Notes under the pieces: generated by a model
The model's database searches: none
The model's input: only the letters and a program-made list of their open reading frames with translations
Told to the model about the DNA's origin: nothing
Shown: piece by piece, positions 54,746 through 63,771 of the stretch
How the letters are laid out: the number at the start of each line of letters is the position of its first letter
How positions within the stretch are numbered: position 1 is the first letter of the stretch
Origin: Marinomonas sp. KMM3893
GTDB taxonomy: Bacteria > Pseudomonadota > Gammaproteobacteria > Pseudomonadales > Marinomonadaceae
Assembly (NCBI RefSeq): GCF_004352855.1
Contig: NZ_SJSC01000001.1
Location: 186,001 to 250,000 of the forward strand
DNA: 64,000 bases
Reading direction: 5' to 3'
Translations under genes and position numbers: made by a program

Positions 54746-55591
54746 TTAAGCCCCTTCTTGACCCGTTTCATCGCCATGAATGATCGATAGTATCTTTTCT
54801 CTTGTACTGATAAATGCTTCGCTAGATTTCACTTTACGAGCGTCACGACACGCCAAAAACTCTCTATTAAAGTTCAGATCAAACTGGTGAGTAATACGCC
54901 CTGGGCGAGGTGACATCACAATCAGACGAGTGGCTAACAACAAGGCTTCATCCACACTGTGTGTGATGAAAAACATCATTTTATTGGTCTCTTGCCAGAC
55001 ATCTAATAACAGCTCTTGCAAGGACTCTCGTGTCAAGGCGTCTAGGGCTCCTAAAGGCTCATCAAGAAGTAGCATTTCTGGATTATTCGCCAACGCTCTG
55101 GCAATCCCCACACGCTGCTGCATGCCACCAGACAATTGATAAACGCGGTGATGATGAAAGTCTTCTAACCCCACCAGCTTTAGAAATTCTGCGGCTTTTT
55201 CACGACGCTCTTTTTTGCCAACACCTTGTAGCTTAAGACCAAATTCCGTGTTCTCAATCACATCAAGCCAAGGCAACAGCGCGTGCTTTTGAAACACCAC
55301 ACCACGATCTGCTCCTGGACCAATCACTTCATCGCCCAGATCCAAACCACAAGCAATGCGTGGGTAGCCCTTTATTGAGCTATCACCCAATGTTAAATAC
55401 CCTTTGCTAGGGGCAATAAATCCTGCAATCAAACTCAATAAAGTGGTTTTACCGCAACCTGAAGCGCCTAAGGCAACCACCAGGTCTCCTTGCTCTATCG
55501 TCAAATTGATATCAGACAGCGCTGTGACCGCTTCTCCCCCTTGAGAGGCAGGGTAAACTACCGATACATCCCGAATGTCTAATGTATTCAT
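54746..55591 (-). CDS. tauB: Taurine/sulfonate ABC transporter ATP-binding protein
   Basis: This is the cytoplasmic ATPase of the taurine-type importer. The 281-aa protein contains Walker A GASGCGKTT, the signature LSGGMQQRVGIARAL, Walker B MLLLDEPLGALD and the switch His in FITHSVDEAL. The pattern matches the TauB/SsuB group. It is the first gene of the tauB-tauC-tauA unit and is divergent from the MocR-type regulator, with a 212-base gap that should carry the operator. Confidence 0.92.
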   Translation of the reverse strand: MNTLDIRDVSVVYPASQGGEAVTALSDINLTIEQGDLVVALGASGCGKTTLLSLIAGFIAPSKGYLTLGDSSIKGYPRIACGLDLGDEVIGPGADRGVVFQKHALLPWLDVIENTEFGLKLQGVGKKERREKAAEFLKLVGLEDFHHHRVYQLSGGMQQRVGIARALANNPEMLLLDEPLGALDALTRESLQELLLDVWQETNKMMFFITHSVDEALLLATRLIVMSPRPGRITHQFDLNFNREFLACRDARKVKSSEAFISTREKILSIIHGDETGQEGA

Positions 55592-55803
55592 TTTTCCACT
55601 CCTGTTCTGCCTAACTCATCTCACGACGTGTAAGGCAATTCGTTAAATCTTGTTATTCAAGTTACTTATCTGACCTCCAAAGCCATAGAGCCAACCCACA
55701 AATTTTATGGTCCAGAGAAAAACATAAGAAAACATGGAGTATTTTTTGCATAAATGAACACTAGATTTTCAAGTCCTGTGCTAATTCGAGAAAGGTAATA
55801 ACA

Positions 55804-57300
55804 ATGACGGACTGTCTAATTAATGTTGAATTCCAACCTGGCAAAAGCTTTCAACAACAAATAAGAGAGAAACTCGTTGATTTAATTAAGAAAGATTATT
55901 TTGGCGAGTCTAGTTTACCTTCCAGCCGCAAGATGGCTCAGCTGTTAGGCGTGTCCAGAAATACCGTTATGCTGGTGTACGAAGGCTTGGTTGATGAACG
56001 CTTTTTAATTTCTAAAGAGCGCAGTGGCTACTTTGTGAACCCGGAACTAGACGATCAACTCCCCGATACAGTGCACCTTTTAAAGAAGACGCCAGAAAGT
56101 GACCTAGGCTGGAGCAAAAGACTCAAAAAAATCCCCTCTTCTTTTAACACCTTGCACAAGGACAAAAATTGGATCACCTACTCATATCCATTTATTTACG
56201 GCCAAATAGAGCCCATGCACTTTCCGCTTTATCAATGGCGTGAATGCACTCGCATTGCGCAGAGTCGCGGGAATGTTCATGAGTGGATTGAAGACTATGT
56301 GGATGTGGACTCAAAGGCACTAATCAGCCAAATACGTCAAAATATTTTGCCCAAACGCGGCATCACCGCCAGTGCCGACCAGATACTTCTCACCATGGGC
56401 ACGCAAAATTCGTTTTCTCTTTTGGCTGGTTTACTCACCAATGAAGACACCTTGGTTGGATTAGAAGACCCTGGCTATCCAGACCAACGCCATATTTTTC
56501 ATGCCTCGCGTTCACAACTCACCTTTTTGCAACTCGATGATCAAGGCGTGGTCACAGGACCACAGCTTAGCCCCTGTGATTATGTTTGCGTGACCCCAAG
56601 CCATCAATACCCCACGACGGTCACCATGCCATTGGATAGGCGTATCGCACTATTAGAGCAAGCATCAACAGACGATTTCATCATTATCGAAGACGATTAT
56701 GAAAGCGAAGTAAATTTCCATGAGCGCCCTTTGCCATCGTTAAAAAGCATGGATGATAAAGGCAGGGTTATTTACGCAGGCAGTTTATCAAAGTCTTTAT
56801 CACCTGGACTTAGGTTAGGTTATTTAGTGGCGGACGCGGAATTAATCAAAGAACTCAGAGAGCTGCGTCGTTTGCAATATCGCCATCCGCCCGCTAACAA
56901 CCAAACCGTGGCCGCGCTCTTTATTAGTCAGGGGTACTACGACAGCCATTTGCGCCGGATGAAAACCTTGTATGAAACAAAATGGGGACTGATGTCTCGT
57001 GGGTTGAAAAAACACTTAGCACAATGTGAGATAACAGAAACCCAAGGTAGCTTCTGCTTTTGGATAAAATTGCCCAGCCCTTTAAAAAGCTCAGACTTAG
57101 TTCGTTTAGCGTCTAATTACAGTATTTTAGTGGAATCGGGAGACAGCCTTTTTGCCCAAGCGCCTTCTCCGCAGAATTACATACGACTGGGGTTCTCGGC
57201 GATACCTGAAGATAAAATAGAAAAAGGCCTTGAGGTGTTAGGCACACTCATTTTACAACTGCAAAAAGAATACCCTCGTCAGATATACGCAACGAATTAG
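55804..57300 (+). CDS. MocR/TauR-like GntR regulator with aminotransferase domain
   Basis: This 498-aa regulator has an N-terminal GntR winged helix (about residues 12-75: FQQQIREKLVDLIKKDYFG, LPSSRKMAQLLGVSRNTVML) fused to a class I aminotransferase-like domain that binds PLP. The Schiff-base Lys is expected in YAGSLSKSLSPGLRLGYLVA, and FIIIEDDYESEV is the PLP-ring Asp region. It is the MocR type, which includes TauR of Rhodobacter, GabR and PdxR. Its divergent placement next to tauBCA suggests it activates taurine uptake genes in response to taurine bound to PLP. The name tauR is not applied because function is inferred. Confidence 0.88.
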   Translation: MTDCLINVEFQPGKSFQQQIREKLVDLIKKDYFGESSLPSSRKMAQLLGVSRNTVMLVYEGLVDERFLISKERSGYFVNPELDDQLPDTVHLLKKTPESDLGWSKRLKKIPSSFNTLHKDKNWITYSYPFIYGQIEPMHFPLYQWRECTRIAQSRGNVHEWIEDYVDVDSKALISQIRQNILPKRGITASADQILLTMGTQNSFSLLAGLLTNEDTLVGLEDPGYPDQRHIFHASRSQLTFLQLDDQGVVTGPQLSPCDYVCVTPSHQYPTTVTMPLDRRIALLEQASTDDFIIIEDDYESEVNFHERPLPSLKSMDDKGRVIYAGSLSKSLSPGLRLGYLVADAELIKELRELRRLQYRHPPANNQTVAALFISQGYYDSHLRRMKTLYETKWGLMSRGLKKHLAQCEITETQGSFCFWIKLPSPLKSSDLVRLASNYSILVESGDSLFAQAPSPQNYIRLGFSAIPEDKIEKGLEVLGTLILQLQKEYPRQIYATN

Positions 57301-57333
57301 CTCTTTAGGAATAACGCGTCGACTTCGCGTTTG

Positions 57334-57747
57334 TTAATCCCAATTGCTTTTTCGTAAGCTTTTAATCTGACCTTTTTGTTTTTTCTTATCGACGCGTTTC
57401 TTTTGTGAAGAGCGCGAAGGTTTGGTCGCTCGACGCGCTTTTTGCACTTTAATGGCGTCAAGAATAAGCGCTTTTAAGCGCGCTAAAGCATCCTCTCGGT
57501 TTAACTCTTGGGTTCTATGTTGCTGCGCCTTGATGACAATATCACCCTCTTTCGTTAGACGGCTGTCACTCAACGCCAGCAGACGTTCTTTATGGAAGGC
57601 AGGCAAGGAAGAGTTGGCAACATTAAAGCGCAAATGGATCGCCGATGAGACTTTGTTAACGTTTTGACCGCCCGCGCCTTGGGCTCGAATAGCTGTTAAT
57701 TCAATTTCGTGATCGGGAATGGAAACAGCAATGGAAATTTGCAACAT
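57334..57747 (-). CDS. arfB: Alternative ribosome-rescue factor ArfB (peptidyl-tRNA hydrolase)
   Basis: ArfB (YaeJ) frees peptidyl-tRNA from ribosomes stalled without a stop codon, as a backup to tmRNA. The 137-aa protein has the release-factor GGQ motif in RAQGAGGQNVNKVSSAIHL near residue 27, which catalyses ester hydrolysis. Its basic C-terminal tail (KKRVDKKKQKGQIKSLRKS) enters the empty mRNA channel. Length is close to E. coli YaeJ (140 aa). It lies tail-to-tail with the upstream MocR-type gene and stands alone. Confidence 0.93.
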   Translation of the reverse strand: MLQISIAVSIPDHEIELTAIRAQGAGGQNVNKVSSAIHLRFNVANSSLPAFHKERLLALSDSRLTKEGDIVIKAQQHRTQELNREDALARLKALILDAIKVQKARRATKPSRSSQKKRVDKKKQKGQIKSLRKSNWD

Positions 57748-57886
57748 TGGGATAATTTTATAACTCGTCAGCTTAATCTGGCCAAGATTGTAACAGTCTT
57801 AGTCAGGCTTTGCTTTGATGGATCGTTTCAAGCTACATTATCAGTTACAATCCGTCTCTTGTCTCAGATTAAGTAGGGAGTTTTTC

Positions 57887-58648
57887 GTGACTCAGTTTCG
57901 TCCTTGTATTGATTTACACCAAGGCAAAGTTAAGCAAATCGTCGGCGGCAGCCTCAATGACAAAGGCGCCAAAGAAAACTTTATTAGTGATTACGACGCA
58001 GCGCATTATGCCGCCCTATACCGTGAACACAATTTAACTGGCGGTCATGTTATTGCATTGGGGAAAGGCAATCATAACGAAGCGATCAGCGCGCTAAAAA
58101 CCTACCCAAATGGTCTTCAATTTGGCGGTGGCGTAACCGCACGTAATGCACAAAGCTATCTTGAAGCTGGCGCATCACACGTTATTGTTACATCGTATTT
58201 GTTTGAAAACGGTGAATTCTCTTGGGATCGTCTCGATAAAGTAAAACGTGAAACAGGCGTAGATCGCTTGGTTCTTGATCTCAGCTGCCGCCGTACTGCC
58301 AATGGCTGGTACATTGCCACTGATCGTTGGCAAACCATTACCTCCACAGAAGTGAATAGTGCCAACCTTATTGAACTTGCTGACCATTGCGATGAGTTTC
58401 TGATTCATGCGGCCGATGTCGAAGGTTTACAAAGTGGTATTGATGAAGAGCTGGTGACACTGCTTGGCCAAGGTTGTCCGGTTGCCGTGACTTACGCTGG
58501 CGGCGCGCGCTCGTTAGACGATTTAAAACGCGTCAATCAACTCTCCAATGGCAAGGTAGATCTGACCATTGGCAGCGCGCTTGATATCTTCGGCGGACAA
58601 GGAATTACCTTAGACGAATGCATCCTTTGGAATCAGACAAAAGCCTAA
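57887..58648 (+). CDS. hisA: Eukaryotic-type HisA isomerase
   Basis: This enzyme converts phosphoribosylformimino-AICAR phosphate (ProFAR) to PRFAR in histidine synthesis, an isomerisation in a TIM barrel. The 253-aa protein has the HisA opening FRPCIDLHQGKVKQIVGG, then LQFGGGVTARNAQSYLEAGA and VAVTYAGGARSLDDLKRV. Insertions such as LSCRRTANGWYIATDRWQTI match the yeast HIS6-type subfamily and not the standard bacterial HisA. The start was placed at GTG (57887) with a GGGAG ribosome site, as an upstream ATG at 57815 would add 24 unrelated residues. No other his genes are nearby. Confidence 0.85.
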   Translation: MTQFRPCIDLHQGKVKQIVGGSLNDKGAKENFISDYDAAHYAALYREHNLTGGHVIALGKGNHNEAISALKTYPNGLQFGGGVTARNAQSYLEAGASHVIVTSYLFENGEFSWDRLDKVKRETGVDRLVLDLSCRRTANGWYIATDRWQTITSTEVNSANLIELADHCDEFLIHAADVEGLQSGIDEELVTLLGQGCPVAVTYAGGARSLDDLKRVNQLSNGKVDLTIGSALDIFGGQGITLDECILWNQTKA

Positions 58649-58684
58649 CCTTTTTTGCTTCTATGATGCCGACATGACTCGTTC

Positions 58685-58722
58685 AAGATGCCTTCAATCA
58701 CCACACCAATGAAGGCATCTTA
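58685..58722 (+). terminator. Hairpin after hisA
   Basis: Perfect 10-bp arms AGATGCCTTC and GAAGGCATCT, with a 15-base loop, begin 38 bases after the stop codon. The T-run is weak. The rest of the gap to 58927 holds nothing recognised. Confidence 0.55.
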
Positions 58723-58927
58723 ATTCATCAAGTGCTTAATTTAAGGGCATTTCAGTCAGAGACAAACCGACAAAACCTTCAAACAAACATTTGCTTCTTC
58801 AGACAGTCCTTTTACAGTTCTTTTGATAGTATTGACGCAGATGATTCGAGCACGAGATCTCGACATCACCGGGTCCATGCCGCATACTAGCTGCACTTAT
58901 TTTTATATCTAATCTTAGGATTATTCA

Positions 58928-59656
58928 ATGTCGCTATTCCGTGCAGGCTTTTTACTTTTGCCGCTTTTCATCAGTGCATGCTCCTTACCTATTTTGCACA
59001 AAACAACGCCATCAGAGACTGAACAAACAACACATCAAGCAAGCTCAAAAGAGCAAGCCGTTACGTCTTCACAAACAAGTGGTGAGCGTTCGCAAGCCCT
59101 GCTTGAGACACTTGACGAGGAAATGAAACAAGCCGCAGCTCATCATTCAGAGCTTCTGGCTCGCTCTGGGACAGCGCCCAGCATTCCATCCATAGACAAA
59201 GAGTCTATGACCACACAGCTGCTTACCTCTGAAGCCATTCAACAACTGCGTGCTTACAACGATCAGACCAGTGAGCAACTTATGGCCATCGACAGCCGCG
59301 TAGAGCAACGTAAAAAAGCCGCCTTACCAGGAGACATCATTCAAATATTGGTGTCTAAAACGAACATCACACTGGCCGATTCCAGCTTTGTCACACAACC
59401 TTTAATAGGCCAATGGGTTCGCGGCGAAAGTCGAGTTATCCGCTTGAAAGATGGTTTATTATTCGACGCTCAACACTCTGAAGATCTGCGCATCACTTAC
59501 TCAGAAAGCTATCAGTTGTTGGTCAATGATAAGGTGATCAGTATTGTTAATCCTAACAACGAGAAAAGCCATGCCACGTTTGACGTTGATACCAGCGAAA
59601 ACAATGGCACCATTATCGGCTCTTTAGATTACCGCCAAGTAACTGGCAGCCACTAA
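58928..59656 (+). CDS. Hypothetical lipoprotein
   Basis: This 242-aa exported lipoprotein has a signal peptide with lipobox ISACS (lipidated Cys at about residue 18). After the Cys a Thr/Ser/Gln-rich low-complexity linker runs to about residue 60 and then helical segments (LLETLDEEMKQAAAHHSELL) and a beta-rich C-terminal half (GDIIQILVSKTNITLADSSF ...). The family was not recognised. It has no clear operon partner. The residue after the Cys is Ser, so outer-membrane placement is likely. Confidence 0.7.
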   Translation: MSLFRAGFLLLPLFISACSLPILHKTTPSETEQTTHQASSKEQAVTSSQTSGERSQALLETLDEEMKQAAAHHSELLARSGTAPSIPSIDKESMTTQLLTSEAIQQLRAYNDQTSEQLMAIDSRVEQRKKAALPGDIIQILVSKTNITLADSSFVTQPLIGQWVRGESRVIRLKDGLLFDAQHSEDLRITYSESYQLLVNDKVISIVNPNNEKSHATFDVDTSENNGTIIGSLDYRQVTGSH

Positions 59657-59746
59657 CGCATCATTGCCCCTCGCAATGCGCTGTTATAACAAATATGGTT
59701 AGCAACACGGCTACGGCAAGAACGAAGCACATCCAGCGTGCTTCGT

Positions 59747-60250
59747 TTAATGCTGACTCAGCTGTTCTCGGTTCCCACAACCTGGTTCTAGGGTTAGCAT
59801 GGCGGAACGCTGCTGCTGAACATGATCCAACGTCATTTGAATCCACGCTAGGTACTGGCTAATCCAACTGGCAAAGAGACGGTCGCTAATTCGCTCCACC
59901 ATCCTTCTGATTCTTTTTAGCGCTTGGCGATTTACACTCATGACTCGACTTGGTGCATGTTTGTCAGAGGACTTTAAAGCCATCAAATACGCCTTCGCAA
60001 TGTAACCTGCCTCTAAATTCATCGTACCACTGTCTTTCGGCAATGGTGCTAAGCTTACCAACAAGCTGTCACATAGCGTTCGATACTGAGTAGACACCCG
60101 CTGGAAAAAATGCTGCTCTGCCGTATTGGTCGCGCGCTTATAGAGATTGGAATTGGCAACACTGCCATCGAAACTAATAGAAAGAATATCAACCATCAGT
60201 CGCGAGTCGGCGTCACAATAGGCCTTGGTATTATTGTTACTCGGTTGCAT
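59747..60250 (-). CDS. Hypothetical protein, helical
   Basis: This 167-aa cytoplasmic protein was not recognised. It is predicted to be mostly helical, with a basic segment (MSVNRQALKRIRRMVERISD) and a Met/Gln-rich end. It has no signal peptide and no known motif. The ATG lies just before a region divergent from the sigma-54 activator gene, with a gap of 242 bases. A regulatory partnership with that gene is possible, but nothing in the sequence proves it. Confidence 0.6.
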   Translation of the reverse strand: MQPSNNNTKAYCDADSRLMVDILSISFDGSVANSNLYKRATNTAEQHFFQRVSTQYRTLCDSLLVSLAPLPKDSGTMNLEAGYIAKAYLMALKSSDKHAPSRVMSVNRQALKRIRRMVERISDRLFASWISQYLAWIQMTLDHVQQQRSAMLTLEPGCGNREQLSQH

Positions 60251-60492
60251 GATTTATCCCCTCTCGATATGGCGTGTTTTGTGTAAATAACCTATAAAAC
60301 GAATCTGTTTACTGAAAAGTCTCTTACAAAGGCTATGCCAACTTAGCCAACCTGTGATGTTATAGGAGCTAACCTAGCAATTTGATGTTTCAACTGGGTG
60401 AAAACTGGATGAAAACAGGAAGAAATTACACGTTATCTTGTCAGCCTTACACAGCGTAAGATGATTAAACAGGATTCTTAAGGAGAGCTAAC

Positions 60493-61836
60493 ATGCCATC
60501 ACCAAAGCTTTTTATACACACTCGTGATCCATCATTAGCCTCTGCTCTATTGTCTTTAGACAGCGTTCGACAATTTGAGCTAATGATAAGTAACCAAGCT
60601 GAATGCTGGTTAGAACAACTAACACACTCGCAATGTCAGGTCGCCATAATTGAAGTTGACGGTGTAGAAAAAGCCTCTTTCCTCGCCTTGCAAAATAGCG
60701 AATTATTGAACTGCATTGAATTTTCATTTTTCAGCCAAGGCAAACCCGACACCTTGTTGGATGAGCTGATGCATAAAGGAGCTGGGTTCCATTATCGCGC
60801 CCCCTTTAATTACTCATTAATCGAAGCCTCGTTACGAGAGTCTTTTATCGAACTCAGTGATAGCAAAAGTAGCGCATTAAGCAACACCAGTAATTTAGAC
60901 CAGTTTGGTCAATTAGTGGGCTCTTCCCTCGCTATGCACTCTTTGTACCGCACCATTCGCAAAGTCGCCGCCACCAAGACCAACGCCTTTATTATTGGCG
61001 AAAGCGGCTCTGGTAAAGAGCTAGTGGCCAACACATTGCATATCTTTAGCGAGCGCTCTGAAGCGCCATTTGTCGCCATCAACTGCGGCGCCTTAAGCCC
61101 AGAACTTATTGACAGTGAATTGTTTGGTCACGTCAAAGGCTCTTTTACTGGCGCCTACAAGGACCATGAAGGGGTTTTTGAACAAGCCGAAGGAGGCACT
61201 CTGTTTCTAGACGAAATCACCGAGATGCCTTACGAGCATCAGGTAAAATTACTGCGGGTACTAGAGAGCGGGGAATACAAACCCGTTGGAGGACAAAACG
61301 TCAAAATCGCAGATGTGCGTATCATTGCGGCGACCAACCGCTGCCTTAGCGATGCAATCAAAGAGGAAACCTTCCGAGAAGATCTGTATTTTCGATTGGC
61401 TCAATTCCCTATTAGCGTTCCGCCACTGCGAGACCGTGAAGAAGACGCTAGCGGCCTAGCGCAACACTTCTTGGCGTATCGTAATGCCCAAGATAACACC
61501 CATAAAAGCCTCTCAAAAAGCACCCTTGATAAAATACAAAGCTATTCTTGGCCTGGTAATGTGCGCGAATTAAAGCACACCATTGAACGCGCCTGCATAC
61601 TGGCAAATGATGTGATTAAGCCAGAACATTTGATTATCAATAGCCTAGGAGACGATGACCAAGCCGATGACAGTCAAAAAGTGCCCGTTGGTATGCGCCT
61701 CGATGACATCGAAAAAATTGCCATCACCGAAACCTTAAAAGAAAACGCGGGCAATAAAACAGATACCGCTCAACAGCTCGGCATCAGTGTGAAAACGCTT
61801 TATAACAAACTGGACAAATACGACAACTCTCATTAA
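60493..61836 (+). CDS. Sigma-54-dependent regulator with degenerate receiver domain
   Basis: This 447-aa bacterial enhancer-binding protein has an N-terminal receiver-like domain (residues 1-130), a central AAA+ ATPase (about 140-370) and a C-terminal Fis-type helix-turn-helix (TDTAQQLGISVKTLYNKLD). The AAA+ part has Walker A GESGSGKE and the sigma-54-contacting GSFTGAY loop (GAFTGA form), followed by the Walker B region TLFLDEITEM. The receiver seems degenerate: at the phospho-acceptor place it reads IIEVDGV with Glu instead of the Asp, and a Lys is not seen at the usual position. This is like VpsR or FleQ type regulators, which control biofilm and motility genes. An AAGGAGAG ribosome site precedes the ATG. 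Confidence 0.88.
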   Translation: MPSPKLFIHTRDPSLASALLSLDSVRQFELMISNQAECWLEQLTHSQCQVAIIEVDGVEKASFLALQNSELLNCIEFSFFSQGKPDTLLDELMHKGAGFHYRAPFNYSLIEASLRESFIELSDSKSSALSNTSNLDQFGQLVGSSLAMHSLYRTIRKVAATKTNAFIIGESGSGKELVANTLHIFSERSEAPFVAINCGALSPELIDSELFGHVKGSFTGAYKDHEGVFEQAEGGTLFLDEITEMPYEHQVKLLRVLESGEYKPVGGQNVKIADVRIIAATNRCLSDAIKEETFREDLYFRLAQFPISVPPLRDREEDASGLAQHFLAYRNAQDNTHKSLSKSTLDKIQSYSWPGNVRELKHTIERACILANDVIKPEHLIINSLGDDDQADDSQKVPVGMRLDDIEKIAITETLKENAGNKTDTAQQLGISVKTLYNKLDKYDNSH

Positions 61837-61855
61837 CCAACCTTCGATGCACAGT

Positions 61856-61895
61856 GGCGAGTCTCCGTCTGCTCAGTAGATCAGGAGACCGCAGA
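61856..61895 (-). terminator. Hairpin between convergent genes
   Basis: Arms GCGAGTCTCC and GGAGACCGC, with an inner CTG pairing, lie between the ends of the regulator and the kinase-fusion gene. There is no strong T-run. Confidence 0.45.
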
Positions 61896-61903
61896 GAAAA
61901 TGC

Positions 61904-63613
61904 TCATTGCGCTGTTTTTTGAGCCTCTTTGGTGCCAGAGTTTTCTTTTAGCGCATTGTTTAAAGCAGACTCAGGCACCACCACATTCAGTGAATTTGGA
62001 TTGACCTTAATATTAATCGTATCAGCCTCTCGCTCCTCGCCGTCAATCACATAGCGCCCTACCTGACTAATATCGACGGTGACTTGTCGAGCCGCACGAT
62101 GGAACACCCCTGACTCTCGCGCCTCTTCGTCATGCTCTGACCCATTATCAGCGTTGGCATCCCCTAACCCTAACAAAGCCAATTCCGCCAAATTCAACAA
62201 TTGAAAACGATGTGGATCAAGCCAGGTTAAATCCAACTCACCGTCCATAATATTTGGCATTCCCCTACCTTGCGCCAACAAGGTGGTGATGGGAGCGGCA
62301 TTGGCTATTGTGAGACTCGGTGTCTTAATCATAAACGTCTCTTCATCGTCTAATGACACCTGAAACTCATGCACATCATTTTGGCTGATGGCTTCTCGTA
62401 AACCTTGTAAATAAGCAAGTTGCCCACTGGTGTTTTTCTTCTCACGGTCCGCTTTTTCAATCATTTGTTGTTCAAAGCCCACACCAACCATAAGCAGCAT
62501 TAGCTCACCATTGCACTCGGCGGTATCAATTTTTTGCTCACACCCTTCCACTAAATTAATGCACGCGGTTTCCACTGGCGCCACTTTGGACAAGACGCCG
62601 CACAACACATGGCTCAACGCATTTGCGGTACCAAAAGGAATGATACCCAGCTTGATATCACTGCCCACCAGCGCGCTCGCCACTTCCGCCACGGTACCGT
62701 CTCCTCCGCAAGCAATAACAAGGTCTGGAGAAGCGTTTACCGCCTCTTTGGCATAAACCGTCCCATTATTCTCAGGGGACGTTATTTTCACAGTCACATC
62801 ATAATAAGCACTCAGATAACGCAAAATAAACGCTTTTTCAGCTTCCCATTGGCGCTTTCCTGCAACGGGGTTAGCAATCAGCCAAGCGGTATTACGCACC
62901 GTGAGTAAACCATTTTTATGGGCGCGCTTTAGCGCCTTAAACTGACGTTTATTCAGGCGTGCCGTTTGACGAATGGCGCGAATTTTTTCCATCACGTCGT
63001 CGGGTGAGCAGTTTGGATTTTGGCTCAATAAATACGCCGCCATAACAAAAACCGAACGTCCGCGACCTAACGCACAATGAATCATCACCGAACGGCCTGT
63101 TTTTCGATGTGTGTGTATCCAGTTTAAGGCTTTGTATATTTGCACGTTAGAGGGCGTCGAATGATCCAACACAGGAATATTTAGATAATCCACATGCTGT
63201 TGACTGGACACCCAATTCAACGAAGTAAATTCAGCGGTCACATCAAGGATCGCCGCTATATTCTCACTTTTAAGGTGATGCACATCAGAAGGGAAAAGAC
63301 GACGGGCAAGGTACAAACCTTCGTCGATTTTTTGCAAGGCTGGCACGGTATCACGGCTACGTTGCCAAGAATTGTACAGCTGAGTCGTCCATAGGAAAGG
63401 ATGAAATACCCAGCGGATATACACGGGCACACTGCCGTCGGAGCGTTTTCGAAAAATGGTGGGGTTGTTTAATAAATACGCCAGGCTGACAGCCAGATAG
63501 GACAAGGTAAACCACGCCAATGCCAACTTAAAATAGACATTAGAAGTCAATGTTGTCAGCAGTGCTAACACCACTGTGATGTAGAAATAATATTGTGGCT
63601 GAAACAAAGGCAC
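61904..63613 (-). CDS. Dual-specificity phosphatase fused to a diacylglycerol/lipid kinase
   Basis: This 569-aa protein has two enzymatic halves. Residues 1-75 hold about two or three membrane helices (YFYITVVLALLTTLTS, LALAWFTLSYLAVSLAYLL). A dual-specificity protein-tyrosine phosphatase domain (about residues 95-230) carries the signature HCALGRGRSVFVMAA, matching HCx5RS with catalytic Cys and Arg. A DAGK/YegS-type lipid kinase domain follows (about 240-550) with VIACGGDGTVAEVASAL (GGDGT), GIIPFGTANAL and DGEEREADTI. The fusion would put a phosphatase and a lipid kinase on one membrane protein; substrates are unknown. The minus-strand start at 63613 has a GAGGAGG ribosome site. Confidence 0.85.
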   Translation of the reverse strand: MPLFQPQYYFYITVVLALLTTLTSNVYFKLALAWFTLSYLAVSLAYLLNNPTIFRKRSDGSVPVYIRWVFHPFLWTTQLYNSWQRSRDTVPALQKIDEGLYLARRLFPSDVHHLKSENIAAILDVTAEFTSLNWVSSQQHVDYLNIPVLDHSTPSNVQIYKALNWIHTHRKTGRSVMIHCALGRGRSVFVMAAYLLSQNPNCSPDDVMEKIRAIRQTARLNKRQFKALKRAHKNGLLTVRNTAWLIANPVAGKRQWEAEKAFILRYLSAYYDVTVKITSPENNGTVYAKEAVNASPDLVIACGGDGTVAEVASALVGSDIKLGIIPFGTANALSHVLCGVLSKVAPVETACINLVEGCEQKIDTAECNGELMLLMVGVGFEQQMIEKADREKKNTSGQLAYLQGLREAISQNDVHEFQVSLDDEETFMIKTPSLTIANAAPITTLLAQGRGMPNIMDGELDLTWLDPHRFQLLNLAELALLGLGDANADNGSEHDEEARESGVFHRAARQVTVDISQVGRYVIDGEEREADTINIKVNPNSLNVVVPESALNNALKENSGTKEAQKTAQ

Positions 63614-63720
63614 GCCTCCTCGTCACTCTACTAAAACTTAACTAATCTTAATAAACTAACATCATCCAGAAAACCAACACTGTCCTCAAAAGCAACGCTA
63701 TTCAATCAACATAGCACTTA

Positions 63721-63755
63721 CTTTGCCCAGAAATCTATACGAGATCTGGGCAAAG
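63721..63755. other. Palindrome between kinase-fusion and lipoprotein genes
   Basis: Perfect 11-bp arms CTTTGCCCAGA and TCTGGGCAAAG lie 17 bases after the lipoprotein gene stop codon (minus strand). A terminator-like hairpin without a T-run. Confidence 0.5.
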
Positions 63756-63771
63756 CAATAAAACGCTTTGA

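Noticed and set aside
57815-57886. Longer HisA N-terminus from the ATG at 57815
   Set aside because: The added 24 residues do not match HisA and no ribosome site is present, while the GTG at 57887 has GGGAG at the right distance.
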